A stretch of DNA of 62,000 nt from Owenia fusiformis (lineage: Eukaryota; Annelida; Polychaeta; Sabellida; Oweniidae), in assembly GCA_903813345.2 (NCBI GenBank), contig CAIIXF020000002.1:16809467-16871466 (forward strand), read 5' to 3'. This document shows, one piece after another, positions 1 through 10,970 of this stretch. Positions within the stretch are counted from its first letter, which is position 1. The number at the start of each line of letters is the position of its first letter. The position numbers were made by a program, and so were the translations under genes. The notes beneath the pieces are model-generated. The model was not told where the DNA came from. It did no database searches and worked only from the letters and a program-made list of their open reading frames with translations.

Positions 1-351
1 TTTCGTTCCTCCTACTGGTACAGCAAATATTTTGCCATAGGAGCTCCATGCGTTTTCGATACGATCGTGCTGCTTAAGTCTATACAACAGGTCCCTATTC
101 ATCGGGCTCAGGTCCTCGTAAATTACCAAGTTAGAACCCTTTAGGTTGAATCTTTGTTTGATGACCCAGTCCTTTACTGGCCTTAGTTTGAATTTAATTA
201 TAATAGGCCTAGGTTTACCACGATTAAGTTCATATTTACCGATCCTGTGACACACCTCTATATCATCTGCAACAATCGGAATAGTACCCTCAAGACACGA
301 CACGACGGTAGCTTGGCAATTTTCCAGATTGGCCTCCTCACTAGTAGGTTT
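1..351 (-). pseudogene. LINE ORF1-like protein fragment (C-terminal part), cut by window edge
   Basis: Read on the minus strand, an open frame without its own ATG runs from about 351 to the window edge. It contains CHRIGK, then RPRPIIIKF, then LKGSNLVIYEDL, and a final AWSSYGKIFAVP. This order (helix, CHR/AHR-x-GK, RPRPIIV-x-F, LKG-x-x-I-x-x-EDL) is what I know from the C-terminal domain of ORF1-type proteins of LINE-like non-LTR retrotransposons, which bind the element RNA. The frame follows directly on the decayed SWIM-type frame at 352-500, so two unrelated elements abut near 345-375. No stop is seen inside the fragment, so the copy may be fairly young or continue intact outside the window. 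Family is inferred from motifs only. Confidence 0.6.
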
Positions 352-1495
352 TTAACCATGAGGTGTAAGAATCTGGGATATTGGACATGTGCAATACCAT
401 CCAGTGATTGCATCAATACTATAATGTACATATTGATGTGTTGTACTCCACCCATGTATAGTGAGATTTTGAGGACACAAAACTTGATTGGATTTTTACA
501 CAAATGAGGCCATCTTTTTTCCTTCATAACTATGATGGTATATACCCCATCTACATGCTTGAAGATGCTCATCTGTATTTTGTTTAGATTGGTTGACTTG
601 ATACACCCCAAAAGTGAGTTGACGTAAATCGTCTTCTGTCAAAACGGGGAAGTCGTCAAGAGTGTCCACATCGGCATCTACTAGTTGAAAATTCTGTTTG
701 GATATTATAGCCTTATCAACTCCTTGGTCTTTGATTTTCAACATAAGAGCATTCTCCACTTTTACATGTTCGAACATATTCCTCGCTAAGGCTTCATCCC
801 CGGATTTATTAGAAATTAGATCTGGTCTTAACCGATTGCATATACTTCATTTTATTTTGAGGTAATCCATTATCAATGGGATCTGGGTATTTGAGACAAC
901 ATTATTGAAGAAAGCCCATTTTTCTTCCACTGACACTTTCAATTACCAATCTGATTTTTGTCACCAAACGCGTGCTATTAGCGATCAGTTGTTTCTTAGG
1001 GGGCACGACCTAGAGTCAACGCAGGCATTTCTGTTAATATACTACACTCAAACAAGAACTCCAGCACATCATGAAAACCTCTATCAATAATGATTTAATA
1101 CTCTCCATGTGAGACTTTATGATATGCTCGGTAATCTTTGAGTCATTGTAAGATGCAAAATATGGACCTAGAATAGACATTAGGTAGCCTGTTGTTGTAC
1201 ATATGACATTGGCACTTTTTTCAATAAAGATGCATGTTCCATCAAGGACCAACATCACACCATCAGATGTATCAAAAAGGATCTCGGCTATATCTGAAGA
1301 AAGAGATTTCATAATTTCCTCACGTAATATATGCTCAAAACTAATGTCATTTGGAACAGACTTGGTCATTAGAGTGGATCTTGCTGCATGGATCTGAATT
1401 AAGCACATTTTCCTCTTAATCGTGGGCACATTTTTGGCTGTGTAGCACAATTTAAATTTTTGTGATAAGACCGGTTTTCCTATGGCCAGGCTCAA
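352..1495 (-). pseudogene. decayed DDE (Harbinger/DDE_4-like) transposase with SWIM-type zinc finger
   Basis: Minus-strand pieces read in order like one transposon protein. From 1495 to about 1034 a 153-codon frame includes ILFDTSDGVMLVLDGTCIFI and TTGYLMSILGPYFASYNDSK, matching the VLDGTY...GYI-x-S-x-LGPYF core of DDE superfamily (DDE_Tnp_4/Harbinger-like) nucleases. The stretch normally between these (an FQR-x-TYSGQ-like block) is missing. Between about 1000 and 860, frame-broken pieces read RLVTKIR and NNVVSNTQIPLIMDYLKI, the usual region around the last acidic residue. From 777 a frame reads FPVLTEDDLRQLTFGVYQ and, past an in-frame TAA near 490, ITGWYCTC, the start of a SWIM CxC motif. 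Stops and frameshifts make it non-functional. Confidence 0.65.
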
Positions 1496-1654
1496 TTATT
1501 GTGCATGAGGATTCCTAAAATAGTTTATATTCAAGTCGACGTCAAACCATGCGCCACATTCATCTTTCATAAACTAGAACTTCAGCAAAGATTAACATAT
1601 CGATATTTTCTTTTTATTGATATTTATCCCAGATACCAAATTTAAAGAAACAAC

Positions 1655-1755
1655 ATGACAATGTTGAAGCTGATTGTCGCAACTGTATTGCTTCTCCTTG
1701 TATACGAATCGTTAGCACAAACCACAGTTGCAACCAATGGAACAAATGGAACGAG
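1655..1755 (+). CDS. orphan signal-peptide exon, paralogue of DUR3 exon 1
   Basis: A 101-nt segment begins with ATG and ends in AG|GTTCGG, a possible 5' splice site. It encodes a signal peptide (MTMLKLIVATVLLLLVYESL, then AQTT) and a short glycosylatable tail containing NGTNGT. It matches DUR3 exon 1 (13740-13840) in length, phase (2 nt left over), sequence and the first intron bases. The donor is weaker than the GTACGG of the downstream copy. No other DUR3 exon is seen between 1756 and 13739. It could be an alternative first exon spliced over about 17 kb to 19125, or the last relic of a tandem gene copy. Confidence 0.6.
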
Positions 1756-4403
1756 GTTCGGAAATGAATTTATTATTTTATTTTTATTATTATAGAATTG
1801 TGTCTGCTTTGTCGATTGGGTCATTTTTAGCGCCTTATCCATATGATTATGGATATTCGTCGCAGTAAAATATACCATTACATTTTTTCGCATTTTCATC
1901 AGGGAGGGTTGAGATGCAAGGATGGTCCGATGCCCTCCACACCAATAAAAAGAATGCCAATCTATACATTAAATAGGGAAACTTTACATAACGTCGGTAG
2001 AATATTAATTTTTATCACAAAATATGTCAATAAGGTAAAACTGGTTCAGAATAGATCGAGGCTTTCCTTGATTACCAGGAAAAATCAGCACGTATCGGTA
2101 AAACGTCCAAATATAATTTATTACAACATAATGGTCGAATTTCCATAGATTTTCACGGCCAATAGTAAGCCAAGATTTATGTAACAGTAGTAGTTTGTTG
2201 GAGACAGACAAAAGGTATATACGTTTGTGATCAAGTGTTTAGATATTTTCATGATAAAAACGGAAATTGTCTTATTCACAGGCTGGTATCGAAAAATGTA
2301 TCCGCTGTGACGGAGCGTGCTATTTTGCATAGAAACACTAGGAAATCCACACAATTTATTTTTTTACTCATATGTTTTGCTATATCAAAGAAAATTACTA
2401 ACTCCATGCAATGAATATATCATTTGCGTGTAATTTCTGTTTGAGGTTCAACAACGCTAAGAGTAAAATCTATTGAAAACGGCGTCGGAGTATCATACTC
2501 CAAAATGTACAATTTTTATTTCTTTTTAATGGTACAATATAGCGACACGATAATATTTACATATGTCTTCAGCATAACTCTGAAGGTATTAATGAGATCT
2601 TTATGTATAAGGTATTTTTATTTTTTTTATAAAAAAATAATGTTTACATTTTTTGTCCGCTGTGACGGAGCAGTTTCAAATCTGAAATACGTTAAGAATT
2701 TAGATTTATAATATATGTCTTTACAACTACACTTTAGAGGTGCGAGCGTGTCAAATCTCTTTCGTAAAGTATTCTGAAAAATGAAACGTAATACAAGTAC
2801 ACAATTCAAATTCTGAGATGTATATAGTGTACGACCACTCTTTAAGCTTCTTTTCTCAGTTTGTACTGCAATCCAACTTATGCTTGGTAACTCATGAAAA
2901 TGATAGTCAACTTCATTTCAGTATAGGGTATTTGCCTTTCGTAGTGCCTACTGTGGATCCATAACCTGACATGGTCATTTTTTACTGTAACTTGATTATT
3001 TGAAGTAAAATTATTTGCTGAAGATGAAGCTTAATACATAGTATATTGGTATGGACTGCGGATTGTTCTACCCGCTTTAGTCGTTCCAAAAGGTAAGTGA
3101 AATGTATCTTGAAATACGAAAATGAAAATTTGATTTTAAGATTGTTCTTTATTTGAGTTATGGCTATCTGGTGCAACTACAGTAGAACATGTGTACAGTG
3201 AACACACATGAAGCCCACAAATGTGTTCCCAGTTGGTAGATGTTCACTCCATAGAGGCAATTTCATACAGAAGTCAGAGGAATATTTGATAAGAAGAGGT
3301 CACTTGAGAAAGATATTGATTGATACAGGTTTTACAACAGCACGTTTACATCGAAACATTGCTTCTAGCCGATGCCGGCTTATGAGACACCAGGTTAATA
3401 CATGTATGGGTAATATTAAATTTCCGATGTGAAAATTACTAAATGCACAATAAGACAGTGATAAAGACCACGACTTTTGTATACTGAGTTCACTGTTTAC
3501 TTCCACGTACTAAGAGGAGACATCTTCCCCAAGGTTGATGTTCCTGGGAGCAAGCGGAAAAAGAAACCCTGATTAATCAGTGATGTAAGGGCCCTCTGGT
3601 TGGCCCAATACCCTCCTGAGGGGTCCCCCACATCACAGTGGATTTACAGGTTTGCATCTTGTATATATTTTGGCAGTATCACAGTTCTAAATAGTATGTA
3701 AAAGTGCTGTAAAGTGGCAGAATCAATATCATTCGGCCTTCATCCACAGACAAGCTACTATACAATATGTATTAACAAATAGAATACAGTATGAGAAAAT
3801 ACAGTTTGTTGTTATCTCAAATAGAGGTACTGTTAAAGTCTTTCCAGATCAAAGTTCCTTTTACTGAACATCTTAGATAACTTGCAAAAGCTCTCTGTAT
3901 ACATGGCGTGTGCATAAGTCTAGTAAACAGCAAAATATGATCATTAGAGTCACATAAAGCACATTTTCGATCCTCAAGAGGTATATAATGCACAAGCAGA
4001 GACAACTGCTTTTATCAAATCATTCATCTTGATAATTTTGTGATGTTTTCCACTAATTAATCATTTTACGTAAAATATGAATGTAACTCTCTTTATATAA
4101 AGAAGCAAATGAATTATACATACATACATACATCCATACGATAGCCATATTTTTGGGAAACGGCCCATCGTGTGTTCAACCGTTCGCCGTCGTTTGCCAG
4201 CCATTATATTAGCCTCACGGTCGAGCTTACACAGCAAGCTAGTGTGCTATACTGTAGTTGCTACTTTTGAAGGTGGGCTTGAGTTTGAAATCTATTGAAA
4301 ATCTTTCAAAATTTGAATAGATGGCGGAAAAGTTTGTCATGTCTTTTTATTCCAATGGCCTTACTATGCAAAAACATTTTCGGTTTTGAAGGGGATATAT
4401 GGA
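1756..4403. other. AT-rich intergenic DNA, no gene recognised
   Basis: No frame here resembles a protein I recognise with confidence. A short motif (TCCGCTGTGACGGAGC) occurs twice in the same orientation near 2299 and 2656. A small TACA microsatellite lies near 4118-4134. A minus-strand frame at 3817-4005 with CALCDSND vaguely recalls the C-terminal zinc knuckle of LINE reverse transcriptases, but is too short to call. Confidence 0.5.
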
Positions 4404-4675
4404 ACTATACAGTGGTATATGGGGTTGGGTACCGAAATCCTCGTTTTTCATGGTCAATTCGAAGATTTCAACATTTTCCCATTGGATTGTACCCAAATCC
4501 AATCAGAAACATCAAGTTTTAGTGACATTTTAAACCCTGGTATTAACTATACCGTGGTATATGGGGGTTGGTACCGAAAATCCTCGTTTTTCATAATCAA
4601 TTCGAAGATTTCAACATTTTCCCATTGGATTGTACCCAAACCCAATTAGAAACATCAAGTTTAAGTGACATTTAA
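4404..4675 (+). repeat. tandem duplication of a 142-bp unit
   Basis: Two adjacent copies with a period of 142 bp (GTGGTATATGGGG at 4412 and 4554). They share the segment TCAACATTTTCCCATTGGAT and an end reading ACATCAAGTTT(T)AAGTGACATTT. The copies differ by scattered substitutions and small indels, so the duplication is old. The open frames across it are by-products of the repeat. Confidence 0.75.
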
Positions 4676-5252
4676 TACAAATTATCAAGTCTCAAAAGTT
4701 ATTTTCATATATACGTTAAAACAGAAGCTATCAAACAAATCGAAGTGAATTTGGTTTGCTATACACATTGTCAATTAATTGAAAATTAATTGGTTTTATG
4801 TGCATTTTATGGGAGTGGCGATTGTCAGAATTAGATGTAAACAAATTGGTTGCTAGGAAGTAGAGTTGAATGTAGGTCAACGCACATGCGCAGAAGAACG
4901 CCATTTTCCATCCATTTCTTGACACAAGGAGAAAGAAGTTTGTTATCTGAGTGAATCTCGCCCGCCATCCCCCCCCCCCCATTGACGACCCATGAATTAT
5001 CCCCCAACTAAGGTGAGATCAAGAATTGGTAAGAGAGATATTGTTAGTGGTACATGAAGGTAAGCAACTAAAGTAATCACTATTGTACTGGTCAGATATT
5101 CTATTTTTAGCTAATTAGAAAACATAAACTAAAATGTGTAACAATAAAAATTACTCCATAAGAAACCCACATAAACCAAAAAAGACAAATAAATTCGTTG
5201 TCAGAAAGGCACCTCATTCCCTGATTCGGCGAATCCATCGATATTCATTTAT
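4676..5252. other. intergenic region downstream of the sulfotransferase gene
   Basis: Nothing coding is seen. There is a run of 12 C at 4969-4980. On the minus strand, AATAAA begins at the last base of the sulfotransferase stop codon (5253-5248); that is too close to the stop to be a convincing sole polyadenylation signal, and I see no better one nearby. Confidence 0.4.
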
Positions 5253-6749
5253 TCACAATGTGTTGAAATCAGGCAATATATTTCTATATTTGAATATTTC
5301 ATTTGCTCTCTGTTCCCCGTGATAGCGTAAAATCTCAGACTTTGTATATTGTTTGTTCTTTAGCACCCTCACGTAATCCTGGCTAGATGTGAGCATAAGA
5401 ATACAATCGTCAATAGTTAGAGAAACATCCGTCTTGACATCATATAGAATAGTCTGTGTCGATGGCTCCCTAAATTCATAGACGCTCTCGTTACAAACAA
5501 CAGATATTCTTTGTAATAATGTTTCATAATTATTCAATTCGTCGAAGAAACTTTTTCCTTGTTGCGTTATTTTAGACCAGAGCGACTGGTTGTAATGGTC
5601 ATATAGTATATAATCTATGGTGTTCCATTTTTCATATCGTTTTACATCGCTTTCTTTGTAATCTGCATACTTATTTGGATAGGAAGCTATCTTTTTTGAA
5701 ACATATAATATATCCTTAAGGTTCCAGCATAATAAACGTTTCATTAGTAAAAGAGACATATTGAGGTATTCACTTATAAGAATGATGGAAAACGTTTTAT
5801 CTAATCGCTCAATCAGGTCAATTAACGATTGCTGGGAATGCGAGAGAGGATTGTACCCATAATGCCAGGCCTGATATCCTCGTGTAAAAGACATACCAGT
5901 GGATCTACTATTATCATACGTTGCTGGATCAGAAAGAAAAGTGCGCACGTCAGGCATGTCATTGAGTTGCTCCAAATTGAAAAAGTTGTAAGACGAGAGT
6001 AAATGACTGAACGGGTGTCTAAATGACCCTACGAAAACAGTATCCGCTGGCATTACGTCTCTCATATTTTCCTCGTGGAACACTGCGTGGTTAACTAGAA
6101 GATTGAACTCAGATCTACTCTTTGGCTTTGGAAGCCCTCCTTTAAATCCAGATGGGTAGCCAATGTTGACAAGTTTATTGGGCAATACAAATGTAAGATT
6201 TTGAGTATAGCCAAAGCGTTGGAATATATTTGATACTGTTGAGCTGGAACTTTTGTGAACTTTAATGTAACAAATGTTGATAATTTGTTTGCACATTGGC
6301 TCGTTTGCATTAGTGTTATCGATGAGACGACTGGTATTCCTGTCAGAATTATTGGAAGCACCTCCAGGGTTATCAGTTGTCGCTTGCTGATTAAAATGCG
6401 CGGTTGGAACAATCTCAGCTGACATGTCACTAGAACTATCGTCTTTTTGATCGCCAACCATGCCCAAACGAGGTTCGCTTATAAAGGAATTGTTCTTTTT
6501 GAGACGTCTCATGAGGTATTCCTTTTCGCTTGCGTTGCTTGCGTTGCCTTTATTAACGCCGTATTTAAAATCGACCGTATCCGTGTCTACTTCATAACGA
6601 GACTCCTCATCTTCGATGCCATTTATAGTTTTGTATCCGGGAAAACTTTGTAAACTAGGTCTTTGAAGAGTTGCAATTGAGTGGAAAAACAATACGACTA
6701 GAAGTACTAAAGTACACACAGTTAGCAGTTTTACATTTACCTTTACCAT
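5253..6749 (-). CDS. galactose-3-O-sulfotransferase family protein (Gal3ST-like), single exon
   Basis: 498 residues, intact, no intron. Members of this family (Pfam sulfotransferase family that includes human GAL3ST1-4) are type II Golgi membrane enzymes that move sulfate from PAPS to position 3 of galactose on glycolipids or glycans. Visible features: a short cytoplasmic N-terminus, one membrane anchor at about residues 8-28, and a low-complexity acidic and Ser/Asn-rich stem to about 150 with several N-x-S/T sites. The PAPS 5'-phosphosulfate loop is at about 158-180 (ICYIKVHKSSSSTVSNIF, matching K-x-H-K-x-x-SST). NHAVFHEENMRDVMP follows at about 220-234. The 3'-phosphate site is at about 239-254 (FVGSFRHPFSHLLSSY). 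The start chosen is the first ATG, directly before the anchor. The stem is longer than I expect for vertebrate members. Exact acceptor sugar cannot be read from the sequence. The gene is antisense to DUR3 and lies between its two first-exon copies. Confidence 0.88.
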   Translation of the reverse strand: MVKVNVKLLTVCTLVLLVVLFFHSIATLQRPSLQSFPGYKTINGIEDEESRYEVDTDTVDFKYGVNKGNASNASEKEYLMRRLKKNNSFISEPRLGMVGDQKDDSSSDMSAEIVPTAHFNQQATTDNPGGASNNSDRNTSRLIDNTNANEPMCKQIINICYIKVHKSSSSTVSNIFQRFGYTQNLTFVLPNKLVNIGYPSGFKGGLPKPKSRSEFNLLVNHAVFHEENMRDVMPADTVFVGSFRHPFSHLLSSYNFFNLEQLNDMPDVRTFLSDPATYDNSRSTGMSFTRGYQAWHYGYNPLSHSQQSLIDLIERLDKTFSIILISEYLNMSLLLMKRLLCWNLKDILYVSKKIASYPNKYADYKESDVKRYEKWNTIDYILYDHYNQSLWSKITQQGKSFFDELNNYETLLQRISVVCNESVYEFREPSTQTILYDVKTDVSLTIDDCILMLTSSQDYVRVLKNKQYTKSEILRYHGEQRANEIFKYRNILPDFNTL

Positions 6750-7530
6750 CGTCTAGTAACACAAACCTTAATATGCTCTAACGTTGAATGTCAAACAGCT
6801 AAAAGTCAATTTCTATCAGATGGTAATAATTTGTCTAATAGTATGATGAACAGAATATTTAGAGTCGCACAATTGTAACGCAGATGTCCCTTCTCGTTCC
6901 AAAATGGATGAATATTGATCAACCGTTGTTTATTTTGCTCCCATGATAACCGAAGAAGGATTAACCTAATCGTTGTGCAATGCCTTTGCGGTGTTTTGAA
7001 TTGAAATAGTGACCCTTGGATGGATTCTCTGTACGTTTGAAATATTGGGGTTCTATTTTATTCGATTGGTATTCTTTTGTATTACAGTCGAGACAAAACA
7101 TTTGGGTGCAATGAAAAGTATACTCAGTGTACTTGAAAATGTTGAAACGATAATACATATTTCTCAGCCATCCAATTGGATGCAATGAAAGTAGGAGACA
7201 GCGGAGAAGAGGAAACCCCCCAAGACGAATCACTAATACGCTGAAATAAATTGTAGACTACAAATATTAATATTTTCCCTTTGAAGAAGAAAGGGCTATT
7301 GTAGTAGAGAACTACTCTGAATCGTAGGTTTTACATTGGACTCAAAGGATTGGAGGGAAGAGGGGCCACTGTGAGGAAAGATCCCCCATTGAATCATTAT
7401 TGATTAAAATTAGGAAAACCATAGATATAAAAGCAAAATACATGTGTATCAGTACTTATTCAATTAACTTAATATTTAACTTTTTTGATAAATGTCGGCT
7501 TTGTAGAAAAATACATGGATCTTATTATAT
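6750..7530. other. intergenic DNA upstream of the sulfotransferase gene
   Basis: This would include the sulfotransferase promoter on the minus strand. I see no clear TATA box or other recognisable element, and no coding frame I can support. Confidence 0.4.
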
Positions 7531-8254
7531 AAGGGTTATGTACTGGGAGGTTTTGGATATGGGGTTTATCCAGAGGGAGATATGCATAGTGCATATCTCA
7601 CGAGGGATGAACCCAATATCCAAACCGACCCGTACATAACTGCTTTATCCTATACCAAGTAGAGTTTTCAGGAGCATATGGCCATTTCAAGAGAACAAGG
7701 TGTAAAAATAAACAAGTCATTCATATACAAAGTCATTTTATTGCATTGCTACTTACCGGAAGCGGGAAGATATGCACCGAAGCGGGAAGCTATGCACCGA
7801 AGCGGGAGATATGGCGGGAGATATGGAGGTTCTGGATATGGAAACCTCAAAATCAGGATACGGGATATCTCTTACCAACGTATCTCCCTAAAACTTTACT
7901 TGGCACAGGATAAATAAGGGTTATGTACTGGGAGGTTTTGGATATGGGGTTTATCCAGAGGGATATATGCATATCTACCTGAGGGACCGTAGGGACCGAA
8001 GGTAGATGTGCATATCTCACGAGGGATGAACCCAATATCCAAACCGACCGTACATAACTGCTTTATCCTATACCAAGTAGAGTTTTCAGTGAAATTACCG
8101 GAAGCGGGATAATATGCACCGAAGCGGGAAGATATGCACTGAAGCGGGAGAATTGGCGGGAGATATGGAGGTTCTGGATATGGAAACCTCAAAATCAGGA
8201 TACGGGATATATCTTACCAACTTATCTCCCTAAAACTCAACTTGGCATAGGATA
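7531..8254. repeat. nested foldback repeat, two tandem units of about 385 and 340 bp
   Basis: Unit 1 starts at AAGGGTTATGTACTGGGAGG (7531) and unit 2 at the same sequence (7916). Each unit begins with a hairpin: GGTTATGTACTGGG...GATATGCATA pairs with TGCATATCTC...CGTACATAAC. A second inverted pair then encloses the rest: TTATCCTATACCAAGTAGAG near 7644 and 8062, and its reverse complement near 7891-7915 and 8232-8253. Between them lie short GAAGCGGGA(A)GATATGCACC repeats. It looks like one MITE inserted beside another and the pair duplicated. The short frames across it are not genes. Confidence 0.7.
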
Positions 8255-8394
8255 ATGAACAAATATTTCACTCTATTGAGGTGAATACCTGTACATCTTT
8301 CACAAGTGATATTCCACGAAGCCCGAAGGGCAAGTGGAATATCACCTTGTGAAAGTGCTACAGGTATTCACCGAAAATAGAGTGAAATATTTGT
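8255..8394. repeat. 140-bp hairpin repeat
   Basis: Two arms of about 65 bp. AACAAATATTTCACTCTATT at the left pairs with AATAGAGTGAAATATTTGTT at the right, and ACAAGTGATATTCCAC pairs with GTGGAATATCACCTTGT, around a short GC-rich centre (CGAAGCCCGAAGGGC). Confidence 0.75.
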
Positions 8395-8395
8395 T

Positions 8396-8669
8396 TTATT
8401 ATATCACTGTCTAGCTAAACATCCATAATATTATTAAGTCATGGGTTCACATTGAAATACATTGAATCTACTCGGTTCGTCTGCCATTTTGACTTACACT
8501 GAACGAAAACAAATTCTTTGGAAATTCCCGGGAGCGTGGGATATCGCTAGATATCTCACGGTTGTCTTATCTGATTAGCATTGCCATTGAATATCGCCAA
8601 ATATCCCACGACATGTGACCCGGTTTTGACCAATCATACTGTCGCTAGCTAGATAGTGATATAATAAAG
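8396..8669. mobile_element. MITE with about 23-bp terminal inverted repeats
   Basis: Left end TTATTATATCACTGTCTAGC matches the reverse complement of the right end (GCTAGATAGTGATATAATAA at 8649-8668). The interior has no coding capacity and contains further short palindromes (GGGATATCGCTAGATATCTC). Superfamily is not identifiable; no clear target duplication. Confidence 0.65.
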
Positions 8670-9839
8670 CGTGATATTTGATCCAGGTATACATATTTTA
8701 AACTGAGCCAGTATATAATATTTTAAACCTTTTTATCAAGGGTTCGTGTAGAGCAATACATTGAGTCTTACAAACCGATGGTATGCCAATTAATGAGTCC
8801 TTGGTGGTCTTGCGCTCCATTTGTATAACAGCATTTTTCTTCAATGTCTTATTATCATGATTGGAATAACTTGTTCAAACATAATACTATGTACAACATC
8901 TACCAGTGGCAATGACAGGCATGAGCCGTCTGAAGAAAAAATATGTGTATGATTTTGACAGTTCTAGGCCATAATGAAGTACTGGACAGGTAAAGTGGTA
9001 TTTGACATATTCAAAACCTTTTTTAATGGATCTCAGTTCTAGCGGCGCCTCGTTTCTTATTCATATATTTATGTATTAACCTTAAATAAAGAAGAAAAAT
9101 CATTTCCATTTCTCCGTTTCAAAACATCTACACCACAGGACTAAAGATAACGAATCTGGAAGGAGATGATTAGAAATTCGACCATTTCGACCATTTTGAT
9201 ACGAGATGCGTTTATACGCACGGGGTAGTTGACACACATTGAAATACCACGAACCATTGATTTTCTATCTCGTTTTGAAATTTTTGTAATGGCATTTATA
9301 GATATGTCATATATCATGATCGGTCTTCATCTAGGTCAAGGATGATACTGCAAATGAATAGCATTTTAATTACAGCTTCACGTATAATGTCACCGAATAC
9401 AAGGTGTGTATAAAAATGAAACATCTGTTATGCCATAACCCCGAGCGCTAGAAATGATCCAAATCCAATAAATTATCACCACGGCTAAACCACTTTAAAA
9501 GTTCACAGAAGGTCAACTAAATGTCATATTAATGTTACCTAGAAAATGTATTGCTATTTAATTCAAAAGAGAAACATATATGAACACAAACGTCGAATGT
9601 GTATGATGTTAAAGAAAACGAATGGGGTAACACGTTCCGATTGACTCGTTTGTTTTCAAACTAATTATGATATTTTATGCACTTATACTGTATTATACAT
9701 GACAGTTGACAGAATGACCCTTTTTGTCCCAGGGTTCGAATGCACCATTGGAAAGGTGACAGTATCAGTCCGCACTTTCTTAAAAACGGGAGAAAATAAT
9801 TTTAAATCCAAATTTTCTCAAATTTCAATTGTATGCCTA
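8670..9839. other. intergenic DNA, nothing recognised
   Basis: AT-rich sequence without a supported coding frame, hairpin or repeat that I could identify by eye. Confidence 0.4.
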
Positions 9840-10158
9840 ACTCGTATTTTTTGCAAGGACTTGGATGGATGGATATTCTGTCATATGACTTGCGGCAAAC
9901 CTACCATTTCCCATTGGTTAACATGGGAATGTCGATTTTCAAAAATTCATCAAATTTATCACCAATTTTCGACTTATTGTAATTGAGGGAAAAAATTGAG
10001 AAAATTTGGAGGTATTGGAAATAAAGTCAAATTACGTTTCCGTCAATAGTATAAGTATTTTCATCACAGGTTAAGAAAATAAAAATTCAAAGGTAAAGAG
10101 GCTTTATCACGTAGTTCAATGGGGGAGCTAAGGTTACAAAACTTATGGAGGGGAGTGT
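9840..10158 (+). repeat. dispersed direct repeat, copy 1 (about 320 bp)
   Basis: Strongly similar in the same orientation to 15840-16155. Shared landmarks include GACTTGCGGCAAACCTA, CCATTGGTTAACATGGGAAT, and TATGGAGGGGAGTGTAC (TATAGAGGGGAGTGTAC in copy 2). Likely an old transposon fragment. The two copies bracket DUR3 exon 1. The frame at 9699-9986 crosses it and is not taken as a gene. Confidence 0.75.
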
Positions 10159-10530
10159 ACTGTATGACACATATTCAGCAATGAATTGTGTCCAAACATC
10201 ATATAAAATTAGTGTTGATTTTTCAAATTTGGATTTTTTCTGAGCTCCACCTTGTTGCGTCACCGGTTACCATGGTAACATAAATAATAGGATAATGATG
10301 TCAGAGAACAATGAAATCTTCATGGTGTGTTCATATATATATTTGTTCCTATTATATTGTTTGAAAAAATCACTTAGAAAGGATACAAATGGCAAAAATA
10401 GAGCCAACGGTCCAGAAATTCCTGATCACCCATCGTCCGTGCTGATAACTACCACGTTTAAGATTCGTGTCTACGAGGAAAGGTGAAGAAGGCACATTCA
10501 CTCAAAAGCGTAGTCAACAATCTGAATTAA

Positions 10531-10970
10531 TCAGATGCGAGTTGGTAGTTACTAGTTTCTCCACTAGGTGGCTGATTCGGGGGAAATAACATGGCGGGGT
10601 ATTACAAAATTCCTTTTAACTTGAATATTCATCAGTTTTAGTGGTTCACTTTTCATATTACCCTTATGTATGTGATAGTTATACAAATTAAAATATGTCC
10701 ATTGTCCAGTAAGAGAAAATATTATCTGCACAACACAAGAAAAGATATTTCACTTTTTGTGGTTTTACAATATGGTGTCTATTGGGAATCTCCCCGACCG
10801 AGAAGACACATTTTCAAAGAAAAAGTTTCATAGTTGATAAACATGATAAACTCTTTGCAAAACCACATTTCTAGATGTAATTTTACATGTAGATTCCAAA
10901 TATGACATCAGTTTTTCTGAATTGTGAATTTTAATGACGTAAATCAAGATCATTTCTACTCGTATCAAGC
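10531..10970. mobile_element. MITE family A, copy 1
   Basis: About 440 bp, similar over its length to 27595-28030. Shared segments include TAGGTGGCTGATTCGGG/CAGGTGGCTGATTCGGG, GAATCTCCCCGA, AAAACCACATTTCTAGATGT and AATGACGTAAATCAAGAT. The ends are inverted repeats: AGATGCGAGTTGGTAG at the left and CTACTCGTATC at the right. No coding capacity. Confidence 0.7.

Noticed and set aside
3817-4005. Minus-strand 62-codon frame with CALCDSND, like a LINE reverse transcriptase tail
   Set aside because: Only one short motif; no further similarity up- or downstream, so it is not listed as a gene.
4386-4649. 87-codon frame in the 142-bp tandem repeat
   Set aside because: Repeat-derived; the two copies are only partly in the same frame and no protein feature is present.
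10295-10486. 63-codon plus frame with a membrane-like start
   Set aside because: Short, isolated, no splice or domain evidence, next to repeats.
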